This document shows, piece by piece, positions 8,379 through 17,807 of a DNA stretch of 64,000 nt. The stretch comes from SZUA-35 sp963781035 (GTDB taxonomy: Bacteria; Actinomycetota; Acidimicrobiia; Acidimicrobiales; SZUA-35). The notes under the pieces are model-generated. The model was given only the letters and a program-made list of their open reading frames with translations. It did not search any database and was not told the DNA's origin. The DNA is taken from assembly GCA_963781035.1 (NCBI GenBank), contig CAWAEN010000004.1:868001-932000 (forward strand), in the 5' to 3' direction. Position 1 is the first letter of the stretch. Every line of letters begins with the position of its first letter. A program made the translations under genes and the position numbers.

Positions 8379-8906
8379 TCATGTCGCCGGCGCCTCACCA
8401 CTGAGGTGGGTCGACCACACGGCCCCGACGTCGCGCTTGAAAGCAGTGAGTTGGATGGCGAGGATGGCAATGAGTCCGGCCGCAGACGCGGCGACGACGG
8501 CAGCGAACCCAGGGGCCTCGAGTCTGTCGATCGGAATCACGGTTGCGGTGGCACCGAGGAGTGCCATGTTGCGGATGACCTCGACCCACGACACCGGCTC
8601 ATCGGACACGGCGCCGAAACAGGCGCATGCGATCGGTTGTCCGGAACGGATCAGGCTGACCAGCAGAGCGGTGAAGAGGACCAGCAGGCCGAAAGCGGCG
8701 ACGGCACCCCAGCCCGGGATGGCGAGCAACGCGACGGCCACCGCGATCTCGAGCGCAGGTACCAGCCTGGCCAGCACGGACGGGAGCGGTAGGCCGAGGG
8801 CCTGGAAGTCGGCTGCCGTCCTGGCTGGTTCCCGGAGTTTTGCGATCGCCGCCACGGCGAGTGTGGCCGCGACGGTGACAGCGAAGATCGACGCGAGACC
8901 GGTCAT
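8379..8906 (-). CDS. mauE: MauE-like integral membrane protein
   Basis: 175 residues with four or five hydrophobic segments. The opening AVAAIAKLREPARTAADFQALGLP and the loop IACACFGAVSDEPVSWVEVIRN match the MauE/DoxX-like family, including the paired cysteines in CACFG. MauE works with MauD to form or move disulfides to exported partner proteins, perhaps by passing reducing equivalents across the membrane through its cysteines. Its ATG overlaps the stop of the upstream DUF4214 gene (ATGA), indicating translational coupling. Confidence 0.82.
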   Translation of the reverse strand: MTGLASIFAVTVAATLAVAAIAKLREPARTAADFQALGLPLPSVLARLVPALEIAVAVALLAIPGWGAVAAFGLLVLFTALLVSLIRSGQPIACACFGAVSDEPVSWVEVIRNMALLGATATVIPIDRLEAPGFAAVVAASAAGLIAILAIQLTAFKRDVGAVWSTHLSGEAPAT

Positions 8907-9742
8907 GAATCGAGCGCAGCCAGGAGGAACTCGTCGAACGCTTCGTCAGACGCCAACAGCACAGCCTGAACGGCTCGCTCGTCCCCGCCGAAAATGAGCT
9001 GAACCCCCTGGGTCATCTCCTTCGCGGTTGGCGATCGGCCCAGGATGTCGGTGTAGTACGCAGTCACCCGATTCCCGAGGGATTCGTTGCTCTCGTAGAT
9101 GCTCCTGGAGACCCACCAGGTCGGAGTTCCGGTATCGAGACGGCCGACGTAGAACCTCAGGCCGCTCGAGTCGATCTCTCGTCCGAGCAGATCGCGGTAC
9201 AGCTGCCTGACATAGCCATCGTTGGTCCCGCCGGCGTTGCGGTAGTACTCGGGGCTGGCCAGGTGCTGGAAGCGCAGACTGTTGACCGAACCGGTCCGGA
9301 GGTAGTCGGTCCAGAACACGAGACCTTGCGGATCGGGAGAGCGGCCGAGGAGCTCCTGGTAGGCGATGACGGCTTCGTTTCGTGATCCTTCCTGGCTGGA
9401 AAGGAAGGAACGAGCGACCACGAGTCGGCTGCGTTCGCCGCCGGCGGCGATCCTGGCCAACCAGTGATCGAGCCCGCCGAGATCGGCCGGACGAGCGAAC
9501 ACGTCGGCGTACAGCGATACCAGCCAGCGTGCGTTGGCGCTGTTGGCGACGCCGGAGAACTCGATGGCGGATGCCGAAATGCCGTCGCGTTCCTCGAAGG
9601 GAATGTCGTCTCCCTCGGCCGCGGCCGCTGAAGTGGTGACGGTGGCGGCAAGGAGGAAACCGGCGAGAACGAGGCTGATGAGTGTGGTGGGGGGGGAATG
9701 CGCGAATCTGCGACGAGTCGTTGGTGCGGGCAAGTGTTCCAT
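8903..9742 (-). CDS. Secreted DUF4214 repeat protein
   Basis: 279 residues from ATG 9742. The signal peptide includes a basic RRRFAHS segment and a hydrophobic core ending near SAAAAE. The mature part contains four helical DUF4214-type repeats of about 45 residues, each opening with a Tyr-x-D/E-(L/V/I)-(L/F)-x-R-x-(P) core: YADVFARPADLGGLDHW, YQELLGRSPDPQGLVFW, YRDLLGREIDSSGLRFY and YTDILGRSPTAKEM. DUF4214 modules occur in surface and exported proteins and are often next to secretion or cell-surface genes. First gene of the mau-like operon, in the position that mauB (heavy chain) holds in true methylamine dehydrogenase clusters. Confidence 0.8.
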   Translation of the reverse strand: MEHLPAPTTRRRFAHSPPTTLISLVLAGFLLAATVTTSAAAAEGDDIPFEERDGISASAIEFSGVANSANARWLVSLYADVFARPADLGGLDHWLARIAAGGERSRLVVARSFLSSQEGSRNEAVIAYQELLGRSPDPQGLVFWTDYLRTGSVNSLRFQHLASPEYYRNAGGTNDGYVRQLYRDLLGREIDSSGLRFYVGRLDTGTPTWWVSRSIYESNESLGNRVTAYYTDILGRSPTAKEMTQGVQLIFGGDERAVQAVLLASDEAFDEFLLAALDS

Positions 9743-9863
9743 CGTAGGGCGGCTGCCGGGGCAAGTGGGGCTTTCCGGCAGGGGTCGTTTGTCGGAGAGG
9801 GGGAGTGGATCGACTCTGGGGGATGATGCACACTCCTGACCGATTCTGTGTGAACATGTCTCT

Positions 9864-10127
9864 GTGCTTCTGAACCTCATCACAGAACTCCAGTCCGCCG
9901 AACACGGCCAGATCATCAATCGCGGCCGCATCATCGACCACCTGCTCGACCTTCGGCTCGCAGCCGTCGGAGATCTCCGCACCACTGCGGAAATCGACGA
10001 GTTGCTCTCCGGCACCCCGGGAAAGAGCTCCGTCGAGACCGCATGGTGGCAGGAGACCCTCGGCCGCCTGCGAGACAGCGCGTCGCGGCGAACTCACGCA
10101 CTGACTCCGGTCAGGAGCGGCGTCTGA
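9864..10127 (+). CDS. Small unknown protein
   Basis: 87 residues from GTG 9864. Charged, helix-rich, with RGRIIDHLLDLRLAAVG and ETAWWQETLGRLRD; no cysteine, no signal. Codon use fits the neighbours. It lies divergently from the DUF4214 gene (121-base gap) and overlaps the 3' end of the convergent nucleotidase gene by 17 bases. I do not recognise the family. Confidence 0.5.
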   Translation: MLLNLITELQSAEHGQIINRGRIIDHLLDLRLAAVGDLRTTAEIDELLSGTPGKSSVETAWWQETLGRLRDSASRRTHALTPVRSGV

Positions 10128-10773
10128 GGATCCGGTCGGCGCCGGCGTCGAAGCCGGGCAGCTGTGGCTGCACCGCGTTGTGTTTCGACGCGAAGTCCAC
10201 CACCAGCTCTTCCACCTCGGACCAGGTGCTTGCTCTCGGCCCGGCCATGTCCTGGTTGTACGGCTGATCGAACACGATCACCGGGTTGCCGGTTCCACGC
10301 AGTGCCGTCACGTTGTGTGGCGCATCGTCGATGTACACGTCGGCCTCGACCTGGGGCTTCACCCCGAGGAAGCAGATGTCGCGGTAGGGGATGCCGAACG
10401 TGTCGAGCCACGACACCGTGTCGGTGACGGCGACGGCGTGCCCCCAGTTCACGTAGAGGCGGTGGGTGATGATCCTGATCCAGATGCCGGCATCGCTCAG
10501 ACGCCACAGCGCGTCTGCGCAACCCTCGATGGCGGGGAGGTCCTGGAACAGGCGACGTTCGGTCACCGCCAGATGGTGCAGTCGCTCGAAGCCGGCGGCA
10601 TCGAGGCCCCACTCGCTGAAGTCCCAGGAGCGTTCGAGCGGAAGACTTTCGAGGTCGACACCCAACTCGTCGGCGACGATGGCGCGAAAGCCAGCGGTGT
10701 AGTCGGCGCACACGCCGTCGAGGTCGACACCAAAGACGAACGCCCCGGACATCTGCGGAACGCTAGTGGGCAT
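10111..10773 (-). CDS. HAD-superfamily 5'-nucleotidase (NT5C-like)
   Basis: About 220 residues from ATG 10773 (MPTSVPQMSGAF); ATG 10752 is an alternative. The HAD motif I is GVDLDGVCADYT (nucleophile Asp and acid Asp), motif II is the Ile-Thr pair in IRIITHRLYVN, and the C-terminal acidic pair is YIDDAPHNV. This pattern, with a short helical cap, fits the 5'(3')-deoxyribonucleotidase family that dephosphorylates nucleoside monophosphates. It sits head to head with purL, consistent with a nucleotide-metabolism role; the substrate is inferred from family only. Confidence 0.75.
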   Translation of the reverse strand: MPTSVPQMSGAFVFGVDLDGVCADYTAGFRAIVADELGVDLESLPLERSWDFSEWGLDAAGFERLHHLAVTERRLFQDLPAIEGCADALWRLSDAGIWIRIITHRLYVNWGHAVAVTDTVSWLDTFGIPYRDICFLGVKPQVEADVYIDDAPHNVTALRGTGNPVIVFDQPYNQDMAGPRASTWSEVEELVVDFASKHNAVQPQLPGFDAGADRILRRRS

Positions 10774-10844
10774 TGCTTCAACTTTTTGTTGAAAGCCCCG
10801 ACCCACGGCATGGCCGGTCCCACCGCTTGTCATCATTGGCGCTC

Positions 10845-13642
10845 GTGGGGAACTCGCATGCGATCGTGATCGGGCCGGGGCACGTCGACGAGGGGTCTGA
10901 CGGCCCCCTGTCTCGAGCGGCGCTCTTCGGCATCCCGGCCAAGACCATCAGCACGTTTCGAATCGTGCACCTGCTCGGGGAGATCACGGGCGACGAACTG
11001 GTCGAGATCGCCGATCGACTCCTGGTCGATCCGGTCGCGCAGTGGTGGATGCCGGTCGACGATCATCGTCCGGACGGCATCGTGATCGAGACCGGGCTCC
11101 GTCCGGGCGTGACCGATCGCGAAGGCGCCGAACTCGTGCGCAGCGCAGGCGAGATCGGGATCGCACTCGAGGCGGCAACCGTGGGGCATCGGTTCGTGAT
11201 CGAGGGTGACCTCGACGCAGTCGCAGTCGAACACCTCGCCACCCGAGTGCTGCACAACGACGTGGTCGAGCGCTACGCCGTCGGGACACTCTCCGCCGCA
11301 TTCCTCGATCGCCATGCCCCGACCCGCGAGACCACGACGATCGACCTCGATGGCCTGGACGCAGCCGGCCTGGCCGCGGTCAACGGACGACGGCGCCTTG
11401 GCCTCGATCCGGAGGAGATGACGGTCATCCAGGAGCACTTCGCAGGGCTCGGTCGACCACCGACGGATGCCGAACTCGAGACCCTGGCTCAGACGTGGAG
11501 CGAACACTGCGCCCACAAGACCTTCCAGGCGAAGATCACGATCGACGGTGGTGGCTCCGGTCCAACCGTCGTCGACAGCTTGATGAAGACCTACCTGCGC
11601 TCGGCCACCGATGCGATCGATGCACCATGGGTTCGCAGCGCCTTCGTCGACAACGCCGGAATCCTCGACTTCGAGGATGGTTGGGAGGTGGCCATCAAGG
11701 CCGAGACCCACAACCACCCGTCAGCGCTCGAACCGTTCGGCGGTTCGAACACCGGGGTCGGCGGCGTTGTCCGTGACATCCTCGGAGTCTCGGCGAAGCC
11801 GATCGCGGTGACCGACATCCTCTGCTTCGGCCCCGAGGACATCGACCCCGACGCCGTACCCGATGGGGTGCTGCACCCCCGCCGCATCCGCGACGGCGTG
11901 ATTGCCGGAGTCGGCGACTACGGCAACAAGATCGGTGTTCCGAACATCGCCGGAGCGGTGGTGCACGACCCGTCCTACACGACGACCCCTCTCGTGTTCG
12001 CCGGCTGTCTCGGCCTCCTTCCCGCCGGGTCGAATCCGACCAACGCCCAGGCCGGCGACGCGATCGTCGTGTTCGGCGGAGCCGTCGGTCGCGACGGTGT
12101 CGGTGGTGCGACGTTCTCGTCGCAGACCATGGGAGTCGAGACCGCAGACGTGGCCGGTTCGTCGGTCCAGATCGGCGACCCGATCGTCGAGAAGGGCTTG
12201 ATCGACGTCATCGTCGCTGCCCGTGATGCTCAGCTGTACTCGGCGATCACCGACTGCGGGGCCGGCGGGCTGTCGTCGGCCGTCGGTGAGATGGCCGAAG
12301 AACTCGGGGCCGAGGTCGATCTCCAGCTGGTGCCCCGGAAGTATCCCGGCCTGGCGCCATGGGAGGTCTGGCTCAGCGAAGCCCAGGAGCGAATGGTTGT
12401 TGCCACCGCCGATCCCACCCCGCTCCTCGCCCTGGCCGAGCGTTGGTCGGTGGGAGCCGCCGTCATCGGTCACTTCACCGGCGAAGGTCGTCTCGTGGTC
12501 CGTGACGGCGACGACGTCGTCATCGATCTCGAGTGTGGGTTCCTGCACGATGGCCGACCCCAACGAGCGATGAACGCCAACGCCTTCGTGTCGGCTCGGG
12601 GCCCCCGCCGAGCTGTGGACCTCGATCTCGAGAACTCGCTCCTCGGTTTGCTGGCCCACCCGTCGATCCGGTCGAACGAGTCGATCGTGCGCACCTTCGA
12701 CCACGAGGTTCTGGGCGGCACCTTGGTCAGGCCGTACAGCGGCGCCGCCGGTGATGGAGCCGCAGACGGCACGGTCCTGGTTCCACCCGGCACCTCGGGC
12801 GAACGCGGCGTGGCGCTCGGTATCGGCGTCAACGCGCTCTACGGTCGGCTCGACCCGGAGGCAATGGCCTGGCACGTGATCGACGAGGCGGTCCGGAACG
12901 CCGTGATCGCCGGCGCCGACCCGTCGGAACTGTCGCTCCTCGACAATTTCGCCTGGGGTGATCCGACCGACCCGGACACCCTTGGCGCCCTGGTCGCCGC
13001 CTGCCGAGGCTGCCACGACGCCGCGGTTGCCTTCCATGCGCCGTTCGTGAGCGGCAAGGATTCGCTCTACAACGTGTTCGTGAGACCGGACGGAACGCCG
13101 ACCCTGTCGCGCCGACGCTCGTGATCACCGCCATGGGCATCGTGCGGAATCTGGATCGGGTGCCCCTCACCGGTGTCGTCGCACCGGCCGACGACATCTG
13201 GTTGGTCGGCCCTGCGGTGGGAGCGCTCGGCGGCTCGCATCTCGACGATCTGTTGGGTGTCGATCATGGCGGCGACCTCCCCGCGATCGATCCGAGCGCC
13301 GTCGATCGTCATCATTCGATGGCGGCTGCGATCGCTGCCGGCCTCGTCCGGAGTGCCCACGATCTGAGCGAGGGCGGCCTCGCCGTCGCCGCTGCCGAGT
13401 GGGCGTTTGCCGGCCGGATGGGACTCGCTCTCGATGTCGAAACGAGCCCAGAGGTGCTGTTCGGAGAAGGGCCCGGTCGCTACCTCGTCGAGGTCGCAGC
13501 CGAGGACGAAGCGTCGTTCGCCGCAGCGATACCCGAAGCCGTCAAGATCGGTGTCACGCTCGACCAACCCATCGTGGTGCTCGGTGACCTCGAGATCGAT
13601 CTCGAACGAATCGGCGCTGCATGGAAGGGGGTCTCGGCATGA
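10845..13642 (+). CDS. purL: Phosphoribosylformylglycinamidine synthase, PurS-PurL fusion (one frameshift)
   Basis: About 930 residues from GTG 10845. The N-terminal 190 residues hold two PurS-like halves (one with SRAALFGIPAKTISTFRIVHLL, one with IETGLRPGVTDREGAELV and LHNDVVERY), as in long PurL proteins where a PurS-like domain is built in. The synthetase core follows with TWSEHCAHKTF, AETHNHPSALEPFGGSNTG and GGVVRDILG. Near 13108 the frame is lost, apparently by one missing C in a C run (TLS...PTLVITAMGIV), and the C-terminal AIRS-like part (SAHDLSEGGLAVA) continues to 13642. It makes FGAM with PurQ, whose start overlaps the stop. Confidence 0.93.
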
Positions 13643-14376
13643 GACGACCTCGCGTCCTGATCCCGGTGGCTCTCGGTACCAACCGTGACGGCGACCTCGC
13701 CCGAGCTTTCGAACTGGCCGGGGCCGACGTCGACCGCGTCCCGCTGACCGCCCTCCGGTCTGGCGAATATCGGCTTTCCGACTATCAACTGCTGGCGATC
13801 CCCGGCGGGTTCTCCTACGGCGATGCGCTCGGCGCCGGCCGGCTGTTCGGCCTGGATCTGGCCGGATGGTTCGGCGACCAACTCCGCGACGCAGCGGCCG
13901 CCGGAATGCCGATGTTCGGGGTGTGCAACGGTTTCCAGGCGCTCGTGCGGGCCGGACTTCTGCCCGGCAACGAGCAGGCGGCGGTACTCACCGGCAATGA
14001 GTCCGAGCGGTTCGAGTGCCGCTGGGTCACCCTCGAGCCCACCGACGCCAGCGTCTGGACTGCGGGGCTCGACGGCCCTCTGCGATGTCCGGTCGCGCAC
14101 GGGGAGGGTCGCTTCGTGGTCGACGACCTCTCGGCCATCGAGCAGCAGATCGCATTTCGGTACGTCGGAGACGGACCTGAGGCCGACTATCCGGACAATC
14201 CGAACGGTTCGGCCGGCGACATCGCCGGGGTCTGCGATCCCACCGGACGCATCATCGGTTTGATGCCACACCCGGAGAACCACGTGATGGAACGGCAAGA
14301 CCCGCTCCGGGGCCGCAACCCCGGCGGCATCTGCCTGCCGCTCTTCCAAGCCGGAGTGGCTGCGGTCAACACCTGA
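13639..14376 (+). CDS. purQ: FGAM synthase glutaminase subunit
   Basis: 245 residues; ATG 13639 overlaps the purL stop (ATGA). Class I glutamine amidotransferase with nucleophile Cys96 in FGVCNGFQALV, the oxyanion loop IPGGFSYGD and the C-terminal His/Glu in MPHPENHV. It supplies ammonia to PurL. PurQ is separate while PurS is fused into PurL, so the complex needs only two polypeptides here. It converges with the nucleoside hydrolase gene (9-base gap). Confidence 0.95.
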   Translation: MRRPRVLIPVALGTNRDGDLARAFELAGADVDRVPLTALRSGEYRLSDYQLLAIPGGFSYGDALGAGRLFGLDLAGWFGDQLRDAAAAGMPMFGVCNGFQALVRAGLLPGNEQAAVLTGNESERFECRWVTLEPTDASVWTAGLDGPLRCPVAHGEGRFVVDDLSAIEQQIAFRYVGDGPEADYPDNPNGSAGDIAGVCDPTGRIIGLMPHPENHVMERQDPLRGRNPGGICLPLFQAGVAAVNT

Positions 14377-14385
14377 TCGGGGCGG

Positions 14386-15354
14386 TCACGGCAGGTTCGC
14401 GATGCACTCGGTCAGCAACGCGAAGTAGCGGTCGGCATCGATGTCGCGGACGACGAAACAGTTGTGGGGTCTTCCCGTTCCTTGCCACCAGTCCACGACC
14501 GTGGCGCCCATCGTGAGATCGGACTGCGTCTCGATCTCCACGTTGCAGTGTCGGCCGCCGAAGATCTCGGGCTCGAGCAGGTAGGCGATCACGCACGGAT
14601 CGTGCAGCGGTCCGCCGCCCTGTCCGTATCGCTCGATGTCGAAACGTTCGAAGAAGTCGAGCATGCCGGCAGTGACATCGCCTGACGCCGTTCCGAGCTC
14701 GGCAAAGGCGGCCAACCGCTGTGGTGTGGTGAGGGCCTTGTGAGTGACGTCGAGAGGCATCATCACCAGCGGGACACCGCTGCCGAAGACTGCTGCTGCC
14801 GCCGGCGGGTCGACGAAGATGTTGAACTCGGCGGCCGGGGTGATGTTGCCGCCTTCGAAATGGCCGCCGCCCATCAGCACGATCTGTTCGATCCGATCGA
14901 GGAGGTCTGGGCGTCGAGCGACGAGGTCGCCGATGTTCGTGAGTGGCCCGATCGGGCAGATCGTCAGCTTGGCGTCTTCCGGCCCGATTGCCTCGAGGAG
15001 TTCGATGAGCACATCGACGGCATGGCCCTCGTTGACCGAGATGGTCGGGTCAGGACGGTTTGCTCCGTCCAGGCCGGTCTTGCCGTGTACGTTCTCGGCG
15101 GTGACCAGCGGACGGTCGCTCGGGCCGGCGTGCCCGGCGTAGACCGGCACATCGGGCCGGCCGGCTACCTCGACCAGAATCAGCGCGTTCTTCGTCGTGA
15201 GGTCGAGGGGAACGTTTCCTCCGACAGTGGTGATGGCGACGACATCGAGATCGGGTGATCCGAGAGCAGCAAGAATGGCGACGGCGTCGTCCTGGCCGGG
15301 ATCGGTGTCGATCACGATCGGACGGGGATGTTTCGTTGGTGCATCGTGTGGCAT
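14386..15354 (-). CDS. Inosine-uridine preferring nucleoside hydrolase
   Basis: 322 residues. Hydrolyses ribonucleosides to base and ribose in purine/pyrimidine salvage; cytosolic. The metal-binding N-terminus IDTDPGQDDAVAIL is the family signature, followed by PIGPLTNIGDL, VLMGGGHFEGGNITPAAEFNIFVDP and the C-terminal HDPCVIAYLLEP, all carrying conserved ligands. It lies antisense within the purine biosynthesis block, between purQ and purE, suggesting a shared link to purine supply. Substrate preference cannot be deduced. Confidence 0.9.
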   Translation of the reverse strand: MPHDAPTKHPRPIVIDTDPGQDDAVAILAALGSPDLDVVAITTVGGNVPLDLTTKNALILVEVAGRPDVPVYAGHAGPSDRPLVTAENVHGKTGLDGANRPDPTISVNEGHAVDVLIELLEAIGPEDAKLTICPIGPLTNIGDLVARRPDLLDRIEQIVLMGGGHFEGGNITPAAEFNIFVDPPAAAAVFGSGVPLVMMPLDVTHKALTTPQRLAAFAELGTASGDVTAGMLDFFERFDIERYGQGGGPLHDPCVIAYLLEPEIFGGRHCNVEIETQSDLTMGATVVDWWQGTGRPHNCFVVRDIDADRYFALLTECIANLP

Positions 15355-15421
15355 CGCCGCCGACGGTAGTCGTCCGCCGGATGGAACTCATCCGGGCCGA
15401 AAGAGTGCCGAAACTGACTGT

Positions 15422-17779
15422 GTGGCACTGAACGAGGTCGGCAACGTATGGATGGCCGAGCTTCTGTTCGCCATCGACGTCGAGACGATGTGCATCATCG
15501 ACGCCTCGGGTGATGTCGAGTCCGGACTCGGGATCCATCCGCGCGAGACAATCGGTCGTCCGCTGTTCTCGACTCTCGACCTCGATGATCTCCACGGAGC
15601 TCGTGCCGCGCTCGAAGAAGCGCTGGTCACGGGACGCGCGACATGGGAGGGCACCCTCAACACTCGAAGTGGTGAGGTCATCGACTATGCGTGGGAGGGT
15701 CACCTGGGAGAAGCGGGAAAGGTCATCTACGTGAGGGGTCGCGAGGGGAGTCGAGTGCGAGCCGCCCTCGCCGACATCCGGATCTTCGAGCGTCTCGCTG
15801 ACCTGACGACCGACCTGTTCATCGTCGTCGACGAGGCCGGTCGCATCGTGCGAGCGAACCGATCGGCACTGAACGCGTTCGCCTGCCCGGAGGAGGATCT
15901 GCTCGGCGAGCGGTTGACCGGATTCGTTCCCGAGTCCGGTCGTGCTGCTCTCGATCGATTCATGGAACGAATGGCCACGGGCGAGAAGTTGGTGAACTAC
16001 GAGATTCCGACCGTCAACGGTGAAGGGCACGACATCGTGATGGAGGGGACAGCCACGTTCGACGAGGTCACGCGTCGCTGGTACGTCGTCGCCCGCAATG
16101 TCACGGACCGGGTGGCCAGGCAGCACGAGCTGGAAGTCACGCAGCGGTTCTTCGAGCTGTCGAAGAGTCAACTCGTCCTGGTCGGAGCGGACAATCGCAT
16201 CCTGCGGGCGAACCCGGCGTTCGAGGCTGCCGTTGGTCGAACGCGCGCCGAGCTGGTGGGTGTGTCGATCGATGATGCGTTGGGGGCAGCCGAGCCGGCG
16301 GGTCTGCTCGAACTGCTGGAACACGTCCGTACGGAGCACGGCTCCGGCCTCCACGAAGTCGAGGTCGATCGAGGCAGCGCAGGAACGCTCGATGTCCACT
16401 TTGCGTCGGCAGCCGAGGCCGGTTCGGTCTACTTGAGTTGTCGTGACGTGACCGAGGAACGAAGTCTGCAGGAAGAGCTGGTTGCTCGCGCCTCGAGTGA
16501 CGGGCTGACGGGTCTGGCGAACCGGGCGACGATGGAGGACGCCATCGTTCGCGAACTCGATTCCGGTGCTGTCACCGCCGTGCTCATGCTGGACCTCGAC
16601 GGTTTCAAACAGGTGAACGACAGCCTCGGCCATGCGGCAGGCGACGAGCTCCTGATGCGAGTTGCCGAGCGGCTCGAGCAACAGACGCGCGGCGTTGACA
16701 TCGTGTCCCGCTACGGCGGCGACGAGTTCGCCATTCTCCTCCGAGGCGTCCCCGATGCCCCGACGGCTCTGCTCGTCGCCGAGAAGTTGCGCAAGGCGTT
16801 CCACGTGCCGTTCGAAGTACAGGAACGATTCGTCGAGGTGACGGCATCGGTGGGTGCTGCGGTTGGTCTCGGTACCACGCACGACGCAAGGCAGCTCGTC
16901 TCGGAGGCTGATCTCGCGGCCTACGCGGCGAAGGAGGGAGGCGCCGACAAGTCCTGTGCGTTCGACGAGGCGCTGCAATCAGCCTCCGATTTCGCCGCAG
17001 CACTCGAGGACCACCTTCGACGCGTCCTTCGCTCCCCGACGTTCGATCTGGAAGTCATCCCGGTCGCCGGACTCGACGGTGTGACGTGCGGCGTCGGGGT
17101 CACGGCCCCCGCGATCGCGATCTCCGGCCAGCGGAAATGGAACGCCCAATCGATGCGGGTCGCCAAACGACTCGGGTTGCTCGGCCCTCTGTCGCAACGT
17201 CTTGCCACCGAGACGATCGCCGGGCTCGCTCCGTGGCTCCGAACACACCCGGGCGCCTATCTGGACATCGTGTTCGACGTGCACGAGATCGCCACGGCGG
17301 GTTTCACCGACCACGTGCTCGGTTTGCTTCGAGCCCATCGCATCGCGCCGAGTCAGCTGTTGGTCTCCATCGTCGGGGTCGCCGGCATCGGCATCAACGC
17401 CGTCGACGTGGAGGTCTTCCGCGAACTCAGGGCAGCAGGCACTCGTGTGTCCTTCGCTGCCAGTCGTGCCGACACCGACACGTTGGCTGCTCTCCACCTC
17501 GGCTGCATCGATCGCATCGACGTCGACTCGACCTTCCTCGCGCTCGCTCCCGAGGGTTCGGTCGAGCACCTGATCGCGTCCACCGTGTTCGACGTTGCCG
17601 ATCGACTGGGTGTCGAGGTCGTGGCCGATGCCAGCTTCACTCCGGATGTCATCGACACGGTGTCGGTGTTTCGAACCTGTTCCCCTGTGGGATTGGTGTT
17701 CGGGGCGCCGGTTCCGCTCGACGAGTTCATCGGTGCCGAGCTACCGACTGCGCTCCCGTCGGCAAACGATCTGACGTGA
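15422..17779 (+). CDS. PAS-PAS-PAS-GGDEF diguanylate cyclase with degenerate EAL domain
   Basis: 785 residues from GTG 15422 (ATG 15452 is an alternative). There are three PAS-type sensor segments (about 10-100, 120-235 and 240-345), then a GGDEF domain with LDGFKQVNDSLGHAAGDEL and an intact RYGGDEFAILL (about 430). RGVD five residues before GGDEF fits the inhibitory RxxD site. The last 230 residues follow EAL topology (LLGPLSQRLATE, LGCIDRIDVDS) but lack the EAL catalytic motif and the metal ligands, so this part is probably a regulatory or binding module. No membrane segment, so a cytosolic sensor. Predicted to make cyclic di-GMP. It is divergent from the nucleoside hydrolase gene. Confidence 0.87.
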   Translation: MALNEVGNVWMAELLFAIDVETMCIIDASGDVESGLGIHPRETIGRPLFSTLDLDDLHGARAALEEALVTGRATWEGTLNTRSGEVIDYAWEGHLGEAGKVIYVRGREGSRVRAALADIRIFERLADLTTDLFIVVDEAGRIVRANRSALNAFACPEEDLLGERLTGFVPESGRAALDRFMERMATGEKLVNYEIPTVNGEGHDIVMEGTATFDEVTRRWYVVARNVTDRVARQHELEVTQRFFELSKSQLVLVGADNRILRANPAFEAAVGRTRAELVGVSIDDALGAAEPAGLLELLEHVRTEHGSGLHEVEVDRGSAGTLDVHFASAAEAGSVYLSCRDVTEERSLQEELVARASSDGLTGLANRATMEDAIVRELDSGAVTAVLMLDLDGFKQVNDSLGHAAGDELLMRVAERLEQQTRGVDIVSRYGGDEFAILLRGVPDAPTALLVAEKLRKAFHVPFEVQERFVEVTASVGAAVGLGTTHDARQLVSEADLAAYAAKEGGADKSCAFDEALQSASDFAAALEDHLRRVLRSPTFDLEVIPVAGLDGVTCGVGVTAPAIAISGQRKWNAQSMRVAKRLGLLGPLSQRLATETIAGLAPWLRTHPGAYLDIVFDVHEIATAGFTDHVLGLLRAHRIAPSQLLVSIVGVAGIGINAVDVEVFRELRAAGTRVSFAASRADTDTLAALHLGCIDRIDVDSTFLALAPEGSVEHLIASTVFDVADRLGVEVVADASFTPDVIDTVSVFRTCSPVGLVFGAPVPLDEFIGAELPTALPSANDLT

Positions 17780-17807
17780 CGCCGGCAGCGTGTGCGATGC
17801 TTCGTGC

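Noticed and set aside
15050..16978. Long antisense open frame opposite the GGDEF gene
   Set aside because: It is a shadow of the high-GC codon bias: Arg/His-rich with no family match, while the sense strand has clear motifs.
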